Virus record (IMG/VR): IMGVR_UViG_3300046532_000891
Location: 1 to 24,925 of that record
Length of the DNA: 24,925 nucleotides
Strand: one strand, 5' to 3'
Origin: a virus
A program made the translations under genes and the position numbers. Below are positions 6,784 to 12,978 of the stretch, piece after piece (the stretch's first letter is position 1; each line of letters begins with the position of its first letter). The notes below the pieces were generated by a model, which ran no database searches, had not been told where the DNA came from, and saw only the letters and a program-made list of their open reading frames with translations.

Positions 6784-6864
6784 ATGGCTGAATTTTTTTT
6801 AGGATTGATATTAGGTTCAATCCTTACATTTATAGGTTTATATTGGTATTCTGAATGGAAATAA
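6784..6864 (+). CDS. 26-aa single-span membrane peptide
   Basis: A very short frame with AAGGAG at ideal distance from its ATG. It encodes MAEFFLGLILGSILTFIGLY and then WYSEWK: one hydrophobic helix (about residues 4-20) with aromatic residues and a charged tail. This fits a small inner-membrane peptide. It starts one base after the previous stop and overlaps the next frame by ten bases. The ribosome site and clean hydrophobic pattern argue that it is real. Function unknown; its place in an early block makes a holin role less likely. Confidence 0.5.
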   Translation: MAEFFLGLILGSILTFIGLYWYSEWK

Positions 6865-6998
6865 AAAAACTTAAAAAACAAGTTATGCTTTGTGGTCATA
6901 AAGAATATTACACTAAGCGTGAAATAGCAGAAGATATATGTATAAGCTGTGAAAAAATTCTTAGAAAAAAAGTAAGGAGGTATTACTATTCCAAGTAA
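6855..6998 (+). CDS. 47-aa basic zinc-binding mini-protein
   Basis: The frame encodes a lysine/arginine-rich peptide with LCGH near residue 13 and ICISC near residue 29, together a plausible Cys/His plus Cys-Cys zinc site (C13, H15, C29, C32). It overlaps the membrane peptide by ten bases and has no strong ribosome site of its own, so coupling is likely. Its C-terminal codons contain the TAAGGAGG sequence that serves the next gene. Function unknown; small zinc proteins of this type often bind nucleic acid. Confidence 0.5.
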   Translation: MEIKKLKKQVMLCGHKEYYTKREIAEDICISCEKILRKKVRRYYYSK

Positions 6999-7299
6999 AA
7001 GCAAAGCAAAAGGAAATAGATTCGAGAGATTGTGTGTTAAAATAGCTACATCTTTTGGATTAGAAGCTCAACGAGCTTGGGGTTCTGATGGTAGGTCTAT
7101 GGGTGAACATCAAGAAGTTGATATTAAAATAGAACATTATAAAATACAATGTAAAACAAGAAAGAGGATAGCAGGATGGTTGAAACCAAGCAAGGAAGTG
7201 GATATACAGGTCGTAAAAGAGGACGCAGGGGAGGTTTTCGTGATCCAGCCTTTAGAGAAATGGTGCGAAATGGTGAAATCTCTCCAAGCGCAGAAATAA
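6988..7299 (+). CDS. Holliday-junction-resolvase-like PD-(D/E)XK nuclease, probable ATT start
   Basis: The product (103 aa from this start) begins IPSKSKAKGNRFERLCVKIA, the pattern of archaeal/phage Hjc-type resolvases, where the Glu of 'G-x-R-x-E' (Glu13) is catalytic. VD at 44-45 and QCK at 54-56 complete the Asp...(Glu/Gln)-x-Lys core. Such enzymes cut branched DNA. There is no ATG or GTG before these motifs; the first usual start, TTG at 7030, would delete Glu13. TAAGGAGG (6973-6980) stands seven bases before ATT at 6988, so an ATT initiation codon is the best reading. It overlaps the preceding gene by 11 bases and the next by up to 124. It would act with the recombination genes at 3602-5700. 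Confidence 0.7.
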   Translation: MPSKSKAKGNRFERLCVKIATSFGLEAQRAWGSDGRSMGEHQEVDIKIEHYKIQCKTRKRIAGWLKPSKEVDIQVVKEDAGEVFVIQPLEKWCEMVKSLQAQK

Positions 7300-7637
7300 C
7301 TCCAGAAAGTTTAATAAGGGTAAGTAGCTCTTCAGAAAATTCTGGTGTGATTGAGTATAGAAGAAAAAAATATGCTCAAATGGAGACACATATTAATTAT
7401 TTCAGTGAAGATTGGTTTGACTTTGATGGGATTATAAAAGATGAAGATGAAAAGTCTCATAGAAAGCAAGCTGGAATGGCAAGTAAAATGTTTAAATGTG
7501 TTACATGTGATAGACCCTGGTCTCCAGGATTAAAAGTAAAATCAGAATATTACGATAAGTCTTTATTTCAGAACATACCTATGGAGAAAAAGACATGCCG
7601 AAAATGCGAAGATGTCCTACCTGTGGAAGCAGGTTAA
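7176..7637 (+). CDS. 153-aa zinc-knuckle protein, unknown
   Basis: Not recognised. CVTC (108/111) and CRKC (141/144) could bind one zinc. The N terminus is Gly/Arg-rich (GYTGRKRGRRGGFRD). The proposed start at 7176 gives a 124-base overlap with the resolvase gene, unusually long. ATG at 7260 (residue 29) would reduce this to 40 bases, but neither start has a strong ribosome site (AGAGGA precedes 7176 at a fair distance). The region 7300-7637 is certainly coding in this frame; the true N terminus is open. The C terminus overlaps the next gene by 43 bases. Confidence 0.6.
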   Translation: MVETKQGSGYTGRKRGRRGGFRDPAFREMVRNGEISPSAEITPESLIRVSSSSENSGVIEYRRKKYAQMETHINYFSEDWFDFDGIIKDEDEKSHRKQAGMASKMFKCVTCDRPWSPGLKVKSEYYDKSLFQNIPMEKKTCRKCEDVLPVEAG

Positions 7638-7966
7638 AACACGAAGACTATACTAAAAGAATAGAAAAGAAAAGGCTGTCAAGAGATAAGATTACTCTTG
7701 AAGCTATAGATGATATGATTGAAAACACGTCATTCTATTTTGAGGTTACTGATTTAGATAGATATTCTTTTTTATCTGACGTAGAAGATATACAGGATAT
7801 AGTTATTAGAAAAATGATCAGACAATACATACACGAAAAGTATTACAAGCGTGGGTATGGTCTTAAGTATCTCATAGGTATGATTAAAAATGAGAACTCA
7901 GCTTATGGATTAAAAAAAGAATATGAAAGGAAGTCACTTGACAGAATCCCACCAAAAATCGATTAA
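7595..7966 (+). CDS. 123-aa protein with N-terminal half zinc ribbon, unknown
   Basis: The protein starts MPKMRRCPTCGSRLKHED, a CxxC knuckle typical of a zinc ribbon or rubredoxin-like start, but no second cysteine pair follows, so any metal site would need a partner or a dimer. The rest is helical and charged (ITLEAIDDMIENTSF, IVIRKMIRQYIHEKYYKRGYG). GGAG stands about seven bases before the ATG. It overlaps both neighbours. Function unknown. Confidence 0.6.
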   Translation: MPKMRRCPTCGSRLKHEDYTKRIEKKRLSRDKITLEAIDDMIENTSFYFEVTDLDRYSFLSDVEDIQDIVIRKMIRQYIHEKYYKRGYGLKYLIGMIKNENSAYGLKKEYERKSLDRIPPKID

Positions 7967-8627
7967 CATATACAATGAGAATTGTATGAAAACAATGGGA
8001 AGAATGGAAGATAAATCTATTGACCTTATAATAACAGACCCACCTTATGGTATGAAGTTTAGAAGTAATCATAGAGCCAAGAGGTACGAGGGAATACATT
8101 GGGATGATAATCTCGACTGGGTTGAAGATTGGTCTTCTGAATCTTACAGGGTTTTAAAAGACAATACTAATATGTATGTGTTCTGCTCTTTCCACAATGT
8201 AGATATATTTAAGCAAGCTCTTCAAAGGGATTTTGCAATTAAAAATATATTAATATGGGAAAAGAATAATACAAGTATGGGTGATTTAAAAGGCGACTAT
8301 GCCCCTAAATATGAAATGATATTGTTTGTTTCAAAGGGAAGAAGGTTATTGAATGGTGGTAGAGACCCTAACATATTTAAATTTGCAAGAACAGGAAACA
8401 AGTTGCATCCAACACAGAAACCAGTTGAGCTTATATCTTATCTTATTAGTAAAAGTTCTGATAAGAATGATTTAATATACGACCCATTCATTGGTTCTGG
8501 TACTACAGCTGAAGCTGCTTACACTAATGAAAGAAGATGTATAGGATCAGAAATAGATGATGCTTATTATGAAGTATCATTAACGAGGATTGAACACCTA
8601 GAAAGACAGGGTACATTGTTTGTTTAG
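7938..8627 (+). CDS. DNA adenine-N6 methyltransferase, beta class
   Basis: This is a DNA methyltransferase with the beta-class motif order. The catalytic DPPYGMKF lies near the N terminus, with HPTQKP later and the AdoMet-binding DPFIGSGTTAEAA near the C terminus. DPPY points to amino-group methylation, most often N6-adenine. At about 230 aa it is a compact, stand-alone enzyme. No restriction endonuclease gene is adjacent, so it probably protects phage DNA from host enzymes. The start is TTG at 7938, six bases after AAAGGA; an ATG at 7923 is in frame (five more residues) but has no ribosome site. It overlaps the previous gene by 29 bases and the helicase gene by eight. Confidence 0.88.
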   Translation: MTESHQKSINIYNENCMKTMGRMEDKSIDLIITDPPYGMKFRSNHRAKRYEGIHWDDNLDWVEDWSSESYRVLKDNTNMYVFCSFHNVDIFKQALQRDFAIKNILIWEKNNTSMGDLKGDYAPKYEMILFVSKGRRLLNGGRDPNIFKFARTGNKLHPTQKPVELISYLISKSSDKNDLIYDPFIGSGTTAEAAYTNERRCIGSEIDDAYYEVSLTRIEHLERQGTLFV

Positions 8628-9963
8628 TGAATCAACAGAGAAGTCATTACTTGCATCTGTAATAATGAAGCCTAACAATATAGACTTAGTGCAGAAGTGG
8701 ATAGAAAAGCCAAGTGTATTTTATAATGATTTTCATAGAAACATATGGAAGACTATACTATCTTTAAATGATAAGAAAGAGGATATAGATATAGTTAGCG
8801 TTGTTCACAACTACCCACAAAAAAAATATGTTGGTAATCAGTTATCTTATGAGATAACTGCGATAGCTACTTCGGAAGCCACATCGTCAAGAGCAGAATA
8901 CTATGCTAAGATGTTACACGGATATTGGCTTAGGCGAGAGCTTGGAGATTACTCTAAAAAACTTGGTGGTTTAACAGAAGATAACTCAAATGATATAAGT
9001 GATTTACTTAATGAATCACATACTCTTATAGGTAATCTTATAAAACTTCAACCAACAAAAGAGTTTAATATGGATGATCTCCTTGAAGAGACCAGGGAAT
9101 CTATATTCAATAGAAAAACAAACATTAAAACTGGTATAAGTAAGTTTGATAAAGTTATATCTGGTATGACAAGAGGTGAGATAACTATTATAGCTGGTAG
9201 ACCAGCAAATGGAAAGACTACAGTCGCAGCTAATATAGCTAGAAACCTTGTTATGAGTGGATATAGGGTTGCTATGTTTAATAGAGAAATGCCGAACACA
9301 GAAATGATGAAAAAGTTTATAGCTATGGAGGGAGATAATATATCTTATAGAAACTTAAGGCACGGCATACCATCTAGTAAAACAAAAGTGCATGAGGCTA
9401 TGGATTTTATACATGATAACTATAAAGATAAACTTTATATGTATGACGATATAAGAACTTTAGCTGATAGCTTTCATGAAATTAAGAATATTAAACCAGA
9501 TGTAGTTATAGATGACCACATAGGTCTTATAGAATACCCATCTAATGATAGAAGAGATTTAAGGCATAAGATAGGTGACACTACTAAGCAATATAAATGG
9601 TTAGCTAAAGCAGAAAACATGTGCGTATTACTTGTATCACAGTTAAATAGAAATATAGAATATAGAACAGATTCAGTTCCAAGATTATCTGACCTTGCTG
9701 AATCTGGAAATCTAGAGCAAGATGCTGAGATAGTAGCATTCACACACTACCCATATATATCAAGATATGGAGAAGAAGACACTGATGGTAGAATATGGAC
9801 TGAAAATGAAATGCAGTTAGTAGTGTCTAAGAATAGATATGGAACTACAGGATCTGTTGAAGTAGGTTACGCTGGTGATAGTTGTAAATTGTTTGAAGAT
9901 TTACAATCAGCTATAAGTCACGAAGAAAAAAAGAAACAATTTGAAATGGAGATAATAGGATGA
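8620..9963 (+). CDS. dnaB: Replicative DNA helicase, DnaB family
   Basis: A 447-aa DnaB-type hexameric helicase that unwinds the phage replication fork. The N-terminal helical domain (1-140) includes the family pattern FYNDFHRNIW (34-43). The RecA-like motor shows Walker A GRPANGKTT (193-201), the post-Walker MFNREM (219-224), Walker B VVIDDH (295-300), VSQLNR (339-344) and the H4-type block RLSDLAESGNLEQDAE (355-370). The start is TTG at 8620 with a modest ACAGGG-like site, overlapping the methyltransferase by eight bases. It ends in an ATGA overlap with the next gene. No separate primase domain or gene is visible in this window, so priming must come from the host or from outside the window. 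Confidence 0.92.
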   Translation: MFSESTEKSLLASVIMKPNNIDLVQKWIEKPSVFYNDFHRNIWKTILSLNDKKEDIDIVSVVHNYPQKKYVGNQLSYEITAIATSEATSSRAEYYAKMLHGYWLRRELGDYSKKLGGLTEDNSNDISDLLNESHTLIGNLIKLQPTKEFNMDDLLEETRESIFNRKTNIKTGISKFDKVISGMTRGEITIIAGRPANGKTTVAANIARNLVMSGYRVAMFNREMPNTEMMKKFIAMEGDNISYRNLRHGIPSSKTKVHEAMDFIHDNYKDKLYMYDDIRTLADSFHEIKNIKPDVVIDDHIGLIEYPSNDRRDLRHKIGDTTKQYKWLAKAENMCVLLVSQLNRNIEYRTDSVPRLSDLAESGNLEQDAEIVAFTHYPYISRYGEEDTDGRIWTENEMQLVVSKNRYGTTGSVEVGYAGDSCKLFEDLQSAISHEEKKKQFEMEIIG

Positions 9964-10181
9964 GTTTATTTTTAGTAACAGGAGTTCATTATATAGAAGT
10001 TGAAGCTAATGATAAAGAAGAAGCTTTAGTTAAGTATGAGAATAATGTCAAAGTAAAAAAGAAGAAAAGTTTTAATTCTGGTAAGATAGGATTTATAGAT
10101 GACTACTATTTATCAGCCGAAGATTGGATTGAAGATTGTACGTACAGTCTTTTAAAAGATTGTAAAAGTAAGGAGAAATAA
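9960..10181 (+). CDS. Small protein related to its downstream neighbour (A)
   Basis: A 73-aa protein that begins MSLFLVTGVHYIEVEANDKE, a short beta hairpin followed by a helix (EEALVKYENNV). The same pattern (G-x-x-Y-x-x-VEA-x-x-x-EEA-x-x-KY-x-x-N) occurs at residues about 33-58 of the following 88-aa protein, so the two share a small alpha/beta domain. The rest ends in a lysine-rich tail. It starts in an ATGA overlap with the helicase. The domain resembles small beta-alpha units seen in many phage accessory proteins; function unknown. Confidence 0.6.
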   Translation: MSLFLVTGVHYIEVEANDKEEALVKYENNVKVKKKKSFNSGKIGFIDDYYLSAEDWIEDCTYSLLKDCKSKEK

Positions 10182-10183
10182 AG

Positions 10184-10450
10184 ATGGGTTATTGGAAAGA
10201 AGCGAAGGCAGAGCTAGATGATATAGGAGATCCTACGGATGGAATTGATATTGAAAAAGAGATGAAGGAAGCAATGATGAATGAATACACAATAAAAGGT
10301 ACTAGTTATTCCCAGGTTGAGGCTAGAAGCGAAGAAGAGGCAATCCAAAAATATAAAGAAAATATTCTTGAATATATATGTGATGATTGGGAAGTAGATG
10401 TAATAGATGATGATGAGGATTACGATGAACAAAGAGGCATTGTAATATGA
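10184..10450 (+). CDS. Small acidic protein related to its upstream neighbour (B)
   Basis: An 88-aa, very acidic protein. An N-terminal extension (WKEAKAELDDIGDPTDGIDIEK) precedes the domain shared with the gene at 9960-10181 (YTIKGTSYSQVEARSEEEAI and on to KYKEN). An Asp/Glu-rich strand follows (DVIDDDEDYDE). AAGGAG precedes the ATG at good spacing. It may mimic nucleic-acid charge or bind a basic partner, but this is speculation. It ends in an ATGA overlap with the bS21 gene, so the three genes 9960-10674 form a tightly coupled set. Confidence 0.6.
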   Translation: MGYWKEAKAELDDIGDPTDGIDIEKEMKEAMMNEYTIKGTSYSQVEARSEEEAIQKYKENILEYICDDWEVDVIDDDEDYDEQRGIVI

Positions 10451-10674
10451 AATTGGAAACTTTACAAGCCAAGCCAATAGAAGTAACTAAAAAGAAAAAT
10501 GAAAGCGTACAACGGCTAATTTCACGCTTTAAAAAAGTATTTAGTGAAAGTGGTGTAATGGAAATATATAAAGAAAAAAGATTCTATGAAAAGAAATCGG
10601 AGAAAAGGAGACGAGAAAAAAAGAAAACTCGCCTCCTCATGAAAAGACAGCAAAGAAATGAAGATAGTTTATAA
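10447..10674 (+). CDS. rpsU: Ribosomal protein bS21 homologue
   Basis: Residues about 12-68 match bacterial bS21: VTKKKNESVQRLISRFKKVF, then SGVMEIYKEKRFYEKKSEKRRREKKK. The family pattern is 'ENE...AL-RRFKR...AG...E-x-RRREFYEKP-x-x-x-R-x-RK'. The E-x-K-R-FYEK core and the Lys/Arg-rich tail are clear. bS21 sits on the 30S platform near the mRNA 3'-end region and helps initiation. Phage copies are known and are thought to replace the host protein. This is the last gene of the rightward block, starting in an ATGA overlap. Its 3' part also carries a terminator hairpin for the opposite strand. Replacement of host bS21 is inference from family precedent. Confidence 0.8.
   Translation: MKLETLQAKPIEVTKKKNESVQRLISRFKKVFSESGVMEIYKEKRFYEKKSEKRRREKKKTRLLMKRQQRNEDSL
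10602..10636 (-). terminator. Leftward terminator inside the bS21 gene
   Basis: Read leftward, GGAGGCGAG (10636-10628) pairs with CTCGTCTCC (10615-10607) in nine pairs with one G-U, over a 12-base U-rich loop, and is followed by UUUUCU. Read rightward, the G-U becomes an A-C mismatch and there is no U tract, so the element would act only on the late operon. It lies 39 bases past the stop of the last late gene. Confidence 0.5.
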
Positions 10675-11112
10675 TTAACTTATAACAGTTGGCTCTGGAA
10701 TTGGATCTCTATTAAATACTCTTGGATCTCTTAATAGTTTTTGTAATAAAAAATTAGATGATTCCATTTCAGAGCTATCATCTTTAACATTTGTTCTATC
10801 TTTTAAAGCTTTAGATAAAAACTCAGCCATATCAGAAGCTCTTATAATATCATCTATTGATTTAGACTCTCCAGCATTTGGTTGTAGCTGATTTCTTCCC
10901 AGCATACTAGAAAACTGACTTCTTATAGGAGATTTTGGATTAGTCATTCCTCTTATAAGTTCTTGAATGTCAATTCCTTCAGGAACTTCAACTCCTTCTC
11001 TATTAAGATTTGGACTTGTAGTATATAAAATTTCTCTTCCCATAGGAGTCTTAGACATTTCTCCTTGGTTTTTAGTTAGGGAATCTATTAATTCAAATAA
11101 TTTATCATTCAT
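10675..11112 (-). CDS. 145-aa late protein with SKSIDDII tag
   Basis: Last gene of the late operon, ending directly against the bS21 stop. Not recognised. It is hydrophilic and probably largely helical (MNDKLFELIDSLTKNQGEM at the start). Residues about 83-94 read SKSIDDIIRASD, nearly the same as the N terminus of the putative metalloprotease at 11233-12054. Its start lies inside the preceding 37-aa gene. A minor virion or packaging-accessory role is possible from its position only. Confidence 0.6.
   Translation of the reverse strand: MNDKLFELIDSLTKNQGEMSKTPMGREILYTTSPNLNREGVEVPEGIDIQELIRGMTNPKSPIRSQFSSMLGRNQLQPNAGESKSIDDIIRASDMAEFLSKALKDRTNVKDDSSEMESSNFLLQKLLRDPRVFNRDPIPEPTVIS
10847..10866. 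repeat. 20-base direct repeat, copy 1
   Basis: These bases are identical to 12023-12042, and similarity extends a few bases on both sides. The repeat encodes the shared SKSIDDII peptide of two late proteins. The two copies are about 1.2 kb apart in the same orientation. Confidence 0.8.
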
Positions 11113-11218
11113 TGCTCTTTTCCTTTTGTAATTTTTTTAATTCTCTTTTTCTACGCTTGTTCTGTATCGCCAATTTTAAACGCTTTCTCTTTCTATCTTT
11201 AGCTTTCTTATTAGGCAT
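11105..11218 (-). CDS. 37-aa highly basic protein
   Basis: A mini-gene in the gap between the metalloprotease-like gene and the last late gene. It encodes MPNKKAKDRKRKRLKLAIQN followed by KRRKRELKKLQKEK, about half Lys/Arg. The stop overlaps the start of the next gene by eight bases, which supports real translation. The ribosome site is only an A-rich run. It is like the other tiny basic late proteins at 12051-13160 and may bind nucleic acid or be packed in the capsid. Function not established. Confidence 0.5.
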   Translation of the reverse strand: MPNKKAKDRKRKRLKLAIQNKRRKRELKKLQKEKSNE

Positions 11219-11232
11219 TACTTTTTTTTTCT

Positions 11233-12054
11233 TTATTTAGGGTTAAGTATATTACTAATCATTTCCTGCAATTGTTTTTTGCTTATTTGTTTTAATATAT
11301 TTTGCTCCATAATATCTGTTGTTTTTGAATATCTTTCCTGGGAAAAGCCTCCACGTTGACCCGCTTTAACTCCTCTTTCTTTATGATATGACGAGTAATC
11401 AAGTTCTCCATCTCCTTCGTCGTGTGTAAAGATAGAATGAAGTGGCTCATGGAGTAATGTTTTCAGCGTATGTTCGTCCTGTTTTCCAAAAAGAGAAAAA
11501 GTATCTGGATAGGCAGCTTTCATTTCTCTTAATTTAGTTAGTCCAGATATCCAGTTGTTAGCTTCTTTTGTTGGAGGAATGTGTAAGGTCTTATTACCAT
11601 TTTCTGTTTTAATTTTCTCTCCTTTAAAAGTTGGTCTATTTTTTAAATAAGAGCTTATAGCACCGTCAATAGCGGAAGTATAAGTTCCGCTTTCCCTATA
11701 ATCTTTTCCATTCTCTGTGAACCTAAACTCATTATCTGGGAAATGATATCCAACCATTCCACCAGCGGTGTCGCCTTTATTAACTCTACTTAATATTTTA
11801 TTTAAATAAAACTCCAAATCATCGTCGCTTACAGATCCAGATGTCTGTTCGTTGTCTTTCATAAGAGTCTGTAGAGCTTTTTTGTCCAATCCCATGCTAA
11901 ATAAATCAGCAAAACTTTGTGTGTTTATAGGAGTATATTTTCTATTCTCAAGTCCTGCGTACCTAACATGAGAGGATGGCTTAAATACACCTGGTGTATT
12001 CTTAATATTAGATGCCTTTATTATATCATCTATTGATTTAGAGTTTGGATTCAC
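11233..12054 (-). CDS. Putative HExxH metalloprotease, late gene
   Basis: A 273-aa protein with LLHEPLHSIFTHDEGDGELD (200-219). H202-E203-x-x-H206 is a zincin motif, and H211, E213 or E217 could supply the third zinc ligand. A hydrophobic approach (TLKTLLH) and the aromatic context fit a catalytic helix, though Pro after Glu is unusual. Residues 5-16 (SKSIDDIIKASN) match an internal tag of the 145-aa protein. The start is GTG in a GTGA overlap with the upstream 57-aa gene. Expressed with ejection proteins, it may be a virion-borne protease acting in maturation or in the new host; this is inference from motif and position. Confidence 0.5.
   Translation of the reverse strand: MNPNSKSIDDIIKASNIKNTPGVFKPSSHVRYAGLENRKYTPINTQSFADLFSMGLDKKALQTLMKDNEQTSGSVSDDDLEFYLNKILSRVNKGDTAGGMVGYHFPDNEFRFTENGKDYRESGTYTSAIDGAISSYLKNRPTFKGEKIKTENGNKTLHIPPTKEANNWISGLTKLREMKAAYPDTFSLFGKQDEHTLKTLLHEPLHSIFTHDEGDGELDYSSYHKERGVKAGQRGGFSQERYSKTTDIMEQNILKQISKKQLQEMISNILNPK
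12023..12042. repeat. 20-base direct repeat, copy 2
   Basis: Identical to 10847-10866. This copy lies at the 5' end of the metalloprotease-like gene, whereas copy 1 is internal to the 145-aa gene. This suggests that a short coding segment was copied between the two. Confidence 0.8.
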
Positions 12055-12224
12055 TTCTTTTTTCTTTTTTTAGCAGTCTTAGCTGATCGAGTAAAAGCTT
12101 TCTTTGTAGGAGCGCCCTTAGTTCCTGGCTTCCTCATTTTTTCCTTAGAGCCAGCTTTAATTCTTTTTCTCTTAGCGTGTATGTTAGCGTACAGTCCTTT
12201 AGGTTTTTTATTTTTTTTTGGCAT
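12051..12224 (-). CDS. 57-aa basic phage protein (GLYANIHAKRKRIKAGS type)
   Basis: It encodes MPKKNKKPKGLYANIHAKRK and RIKAGSKEKMRKPGTKGAPT, then a Lys-rich tail. I recall the block 'GLYANI-x-AKR-x-RI-x-AGS-x-EKMR-x-G-x-x-GAPT' as recurrent in marine tailed phages; its function is not known to me. It starts in a TAATG overlap with the upstream 144-aa gene and ends in a GTGA overlap with the protease-like gene. Very basic and Gly-containing, it may be a structural or DNA-contacting virion peptide. Confidence 0.75.
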   Translation of the reverse strand: MPKKNKKPKGLYANIHAKRKRIKAGSKEKMRKPGTKGAPTKKAFTRSAKTAKKRKKK

Positions 12225-12658
12225 TACTTGCTTTTATCTCCAAATACTTTTCTTACGTCAGTTTTTAAATAATCTTCTCTTAATAGAGGAACATTAGTTC
12301 CTCCAAGCTTATAATTGTATTGACCTCTTTTAAACATATCTAATATTATAGATGCTTTTGTTGACATTTCTTTTTCTTCGTCATCATAATATCTTTGCAA
12401 ATCTTCGTCAGGCATTCTTTTTAAAAAGGCTTCGCTTCGCCTACCAGACTCTGGCATATCATATATCCCTAGCTCTTTATATTGCTGACCAAACTTACCT
12501 GTCTGTAGAGAAGATAGATAGTTTACTAGGTTTATCAATTCATCTACTTTATCTGCACCAGCGTAATTTGCATTTGTCTCGATATTGTTCTCTGGCATAC
12601 GCATTTTTAACGAAGGCATAGATGAGTTTAAAATGTCTTGTAATGTTTTATCGTTCAT
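12224..12658 (-). CDS. 144-aa late protein, unknown
   Basis: Not recognised. It begins MNDKTLQDILNSSMPSLKM, a helical start loosely like the start of the last late gene (MNDKLFELIDSL). A central acidic/basic helical stretch follows (RMPDEDLQRYYDDEEKEM), then a C terminus with GGTNVPLLREDY. No membrane segment or cysteine. It is embedded among the tiny basic late proteins, with two bases between the upstream stop and its ATG. Confidence 0.6.
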   Translation of the reverse strand: MNDKTLQDILNSSMPSLKMRMPENNIETNANYAGADKVDELINLVNYLSSLQTGKFGQQYKELGIYDMPESGRRSEAFLKRMPDEDLQRYYDDEEKEMSTKASIILDMFKRGQYNYKLGGTNVPLLREDYLKTDVRKVFGDKSK

Positions 12659-12660
12659 AC

Positions 12661-12978
12661 TTATTTTTTCTTTTTAGATTTATTTCTTTTAGATATTCCA
12701 GCAGCTTTTCTCTTTGCATCCGCCTTACTGCTTGCACCCCAAGCATTTAAAGATAATAGCAATCTCGTAGGTTTACCATTCTTTCTTTCAGCGCCTGGCA
12801 TACCACCCATTCTAGCTAAGAAAGATGCTCTTCTTGGATTATCTCCTTTTTTAACAGGAGCTTTTAAAGTACCACCCTTATAAGACGCTCTTCCTTTAGC
12901 GTTTAAACCACCCTTAGGATTCTTTCCAGCTTTCCTTGTCCAAGCAGGAGACTTAGGTTTAGATTTTTTCTTAGTCAT
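12661..12978 (-). CDS. 105-aa basic conserved phage protein
   Basis: A Lys/Arg/Gly-rich protein whose core SPAWTRKAGKNPKGGLNAKG is followed by RASYKGGTLKAPV, RRASFLARMGGMPG, and LLLSLNAWGASSKADAKRKAA. This core looks like a family of unknown function (possibly DUF6321, from memory) found in marine podoviruses. The start is ATG at 12978 in a TAATG overlap with the upstream gene and with GGAG eight bases before; an upstream ATG at 12990 has poorer support. The 'PGAERKNGKPTRLLLSL' part and the basic tail suggest binding to nucleic acid or to other virion parts; function unproven. Confidence 0.7.
   Translation of the reverse strand: MTKKKSKPKSPAWTRKAGKNPKGGLNAKGRASYKGGTLKAPVKKGDNPRRASFLARMGGMPGAERKNGKPTRLLLSLNAWGASSKADAKRKAAGISKRNKSKKKK

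Noticed and set aside
7030-7299. Resolvase starting at TTG 7030
   Set aside because: It would lose the conserved G-N-R-F-E motif and has no ribosome site at useful distance, whereas TAAGGAGG fits the ATT at 6988.
10214-10477. Reverse-strand frame with hydrophobic translation over the small acidic protein gene
   Set aside because: The hydrophobic look is the expected shadow of an Asp/Glu/Lys-rich coding strand. The forward gene has a good ribosome site and coupled neighbours.
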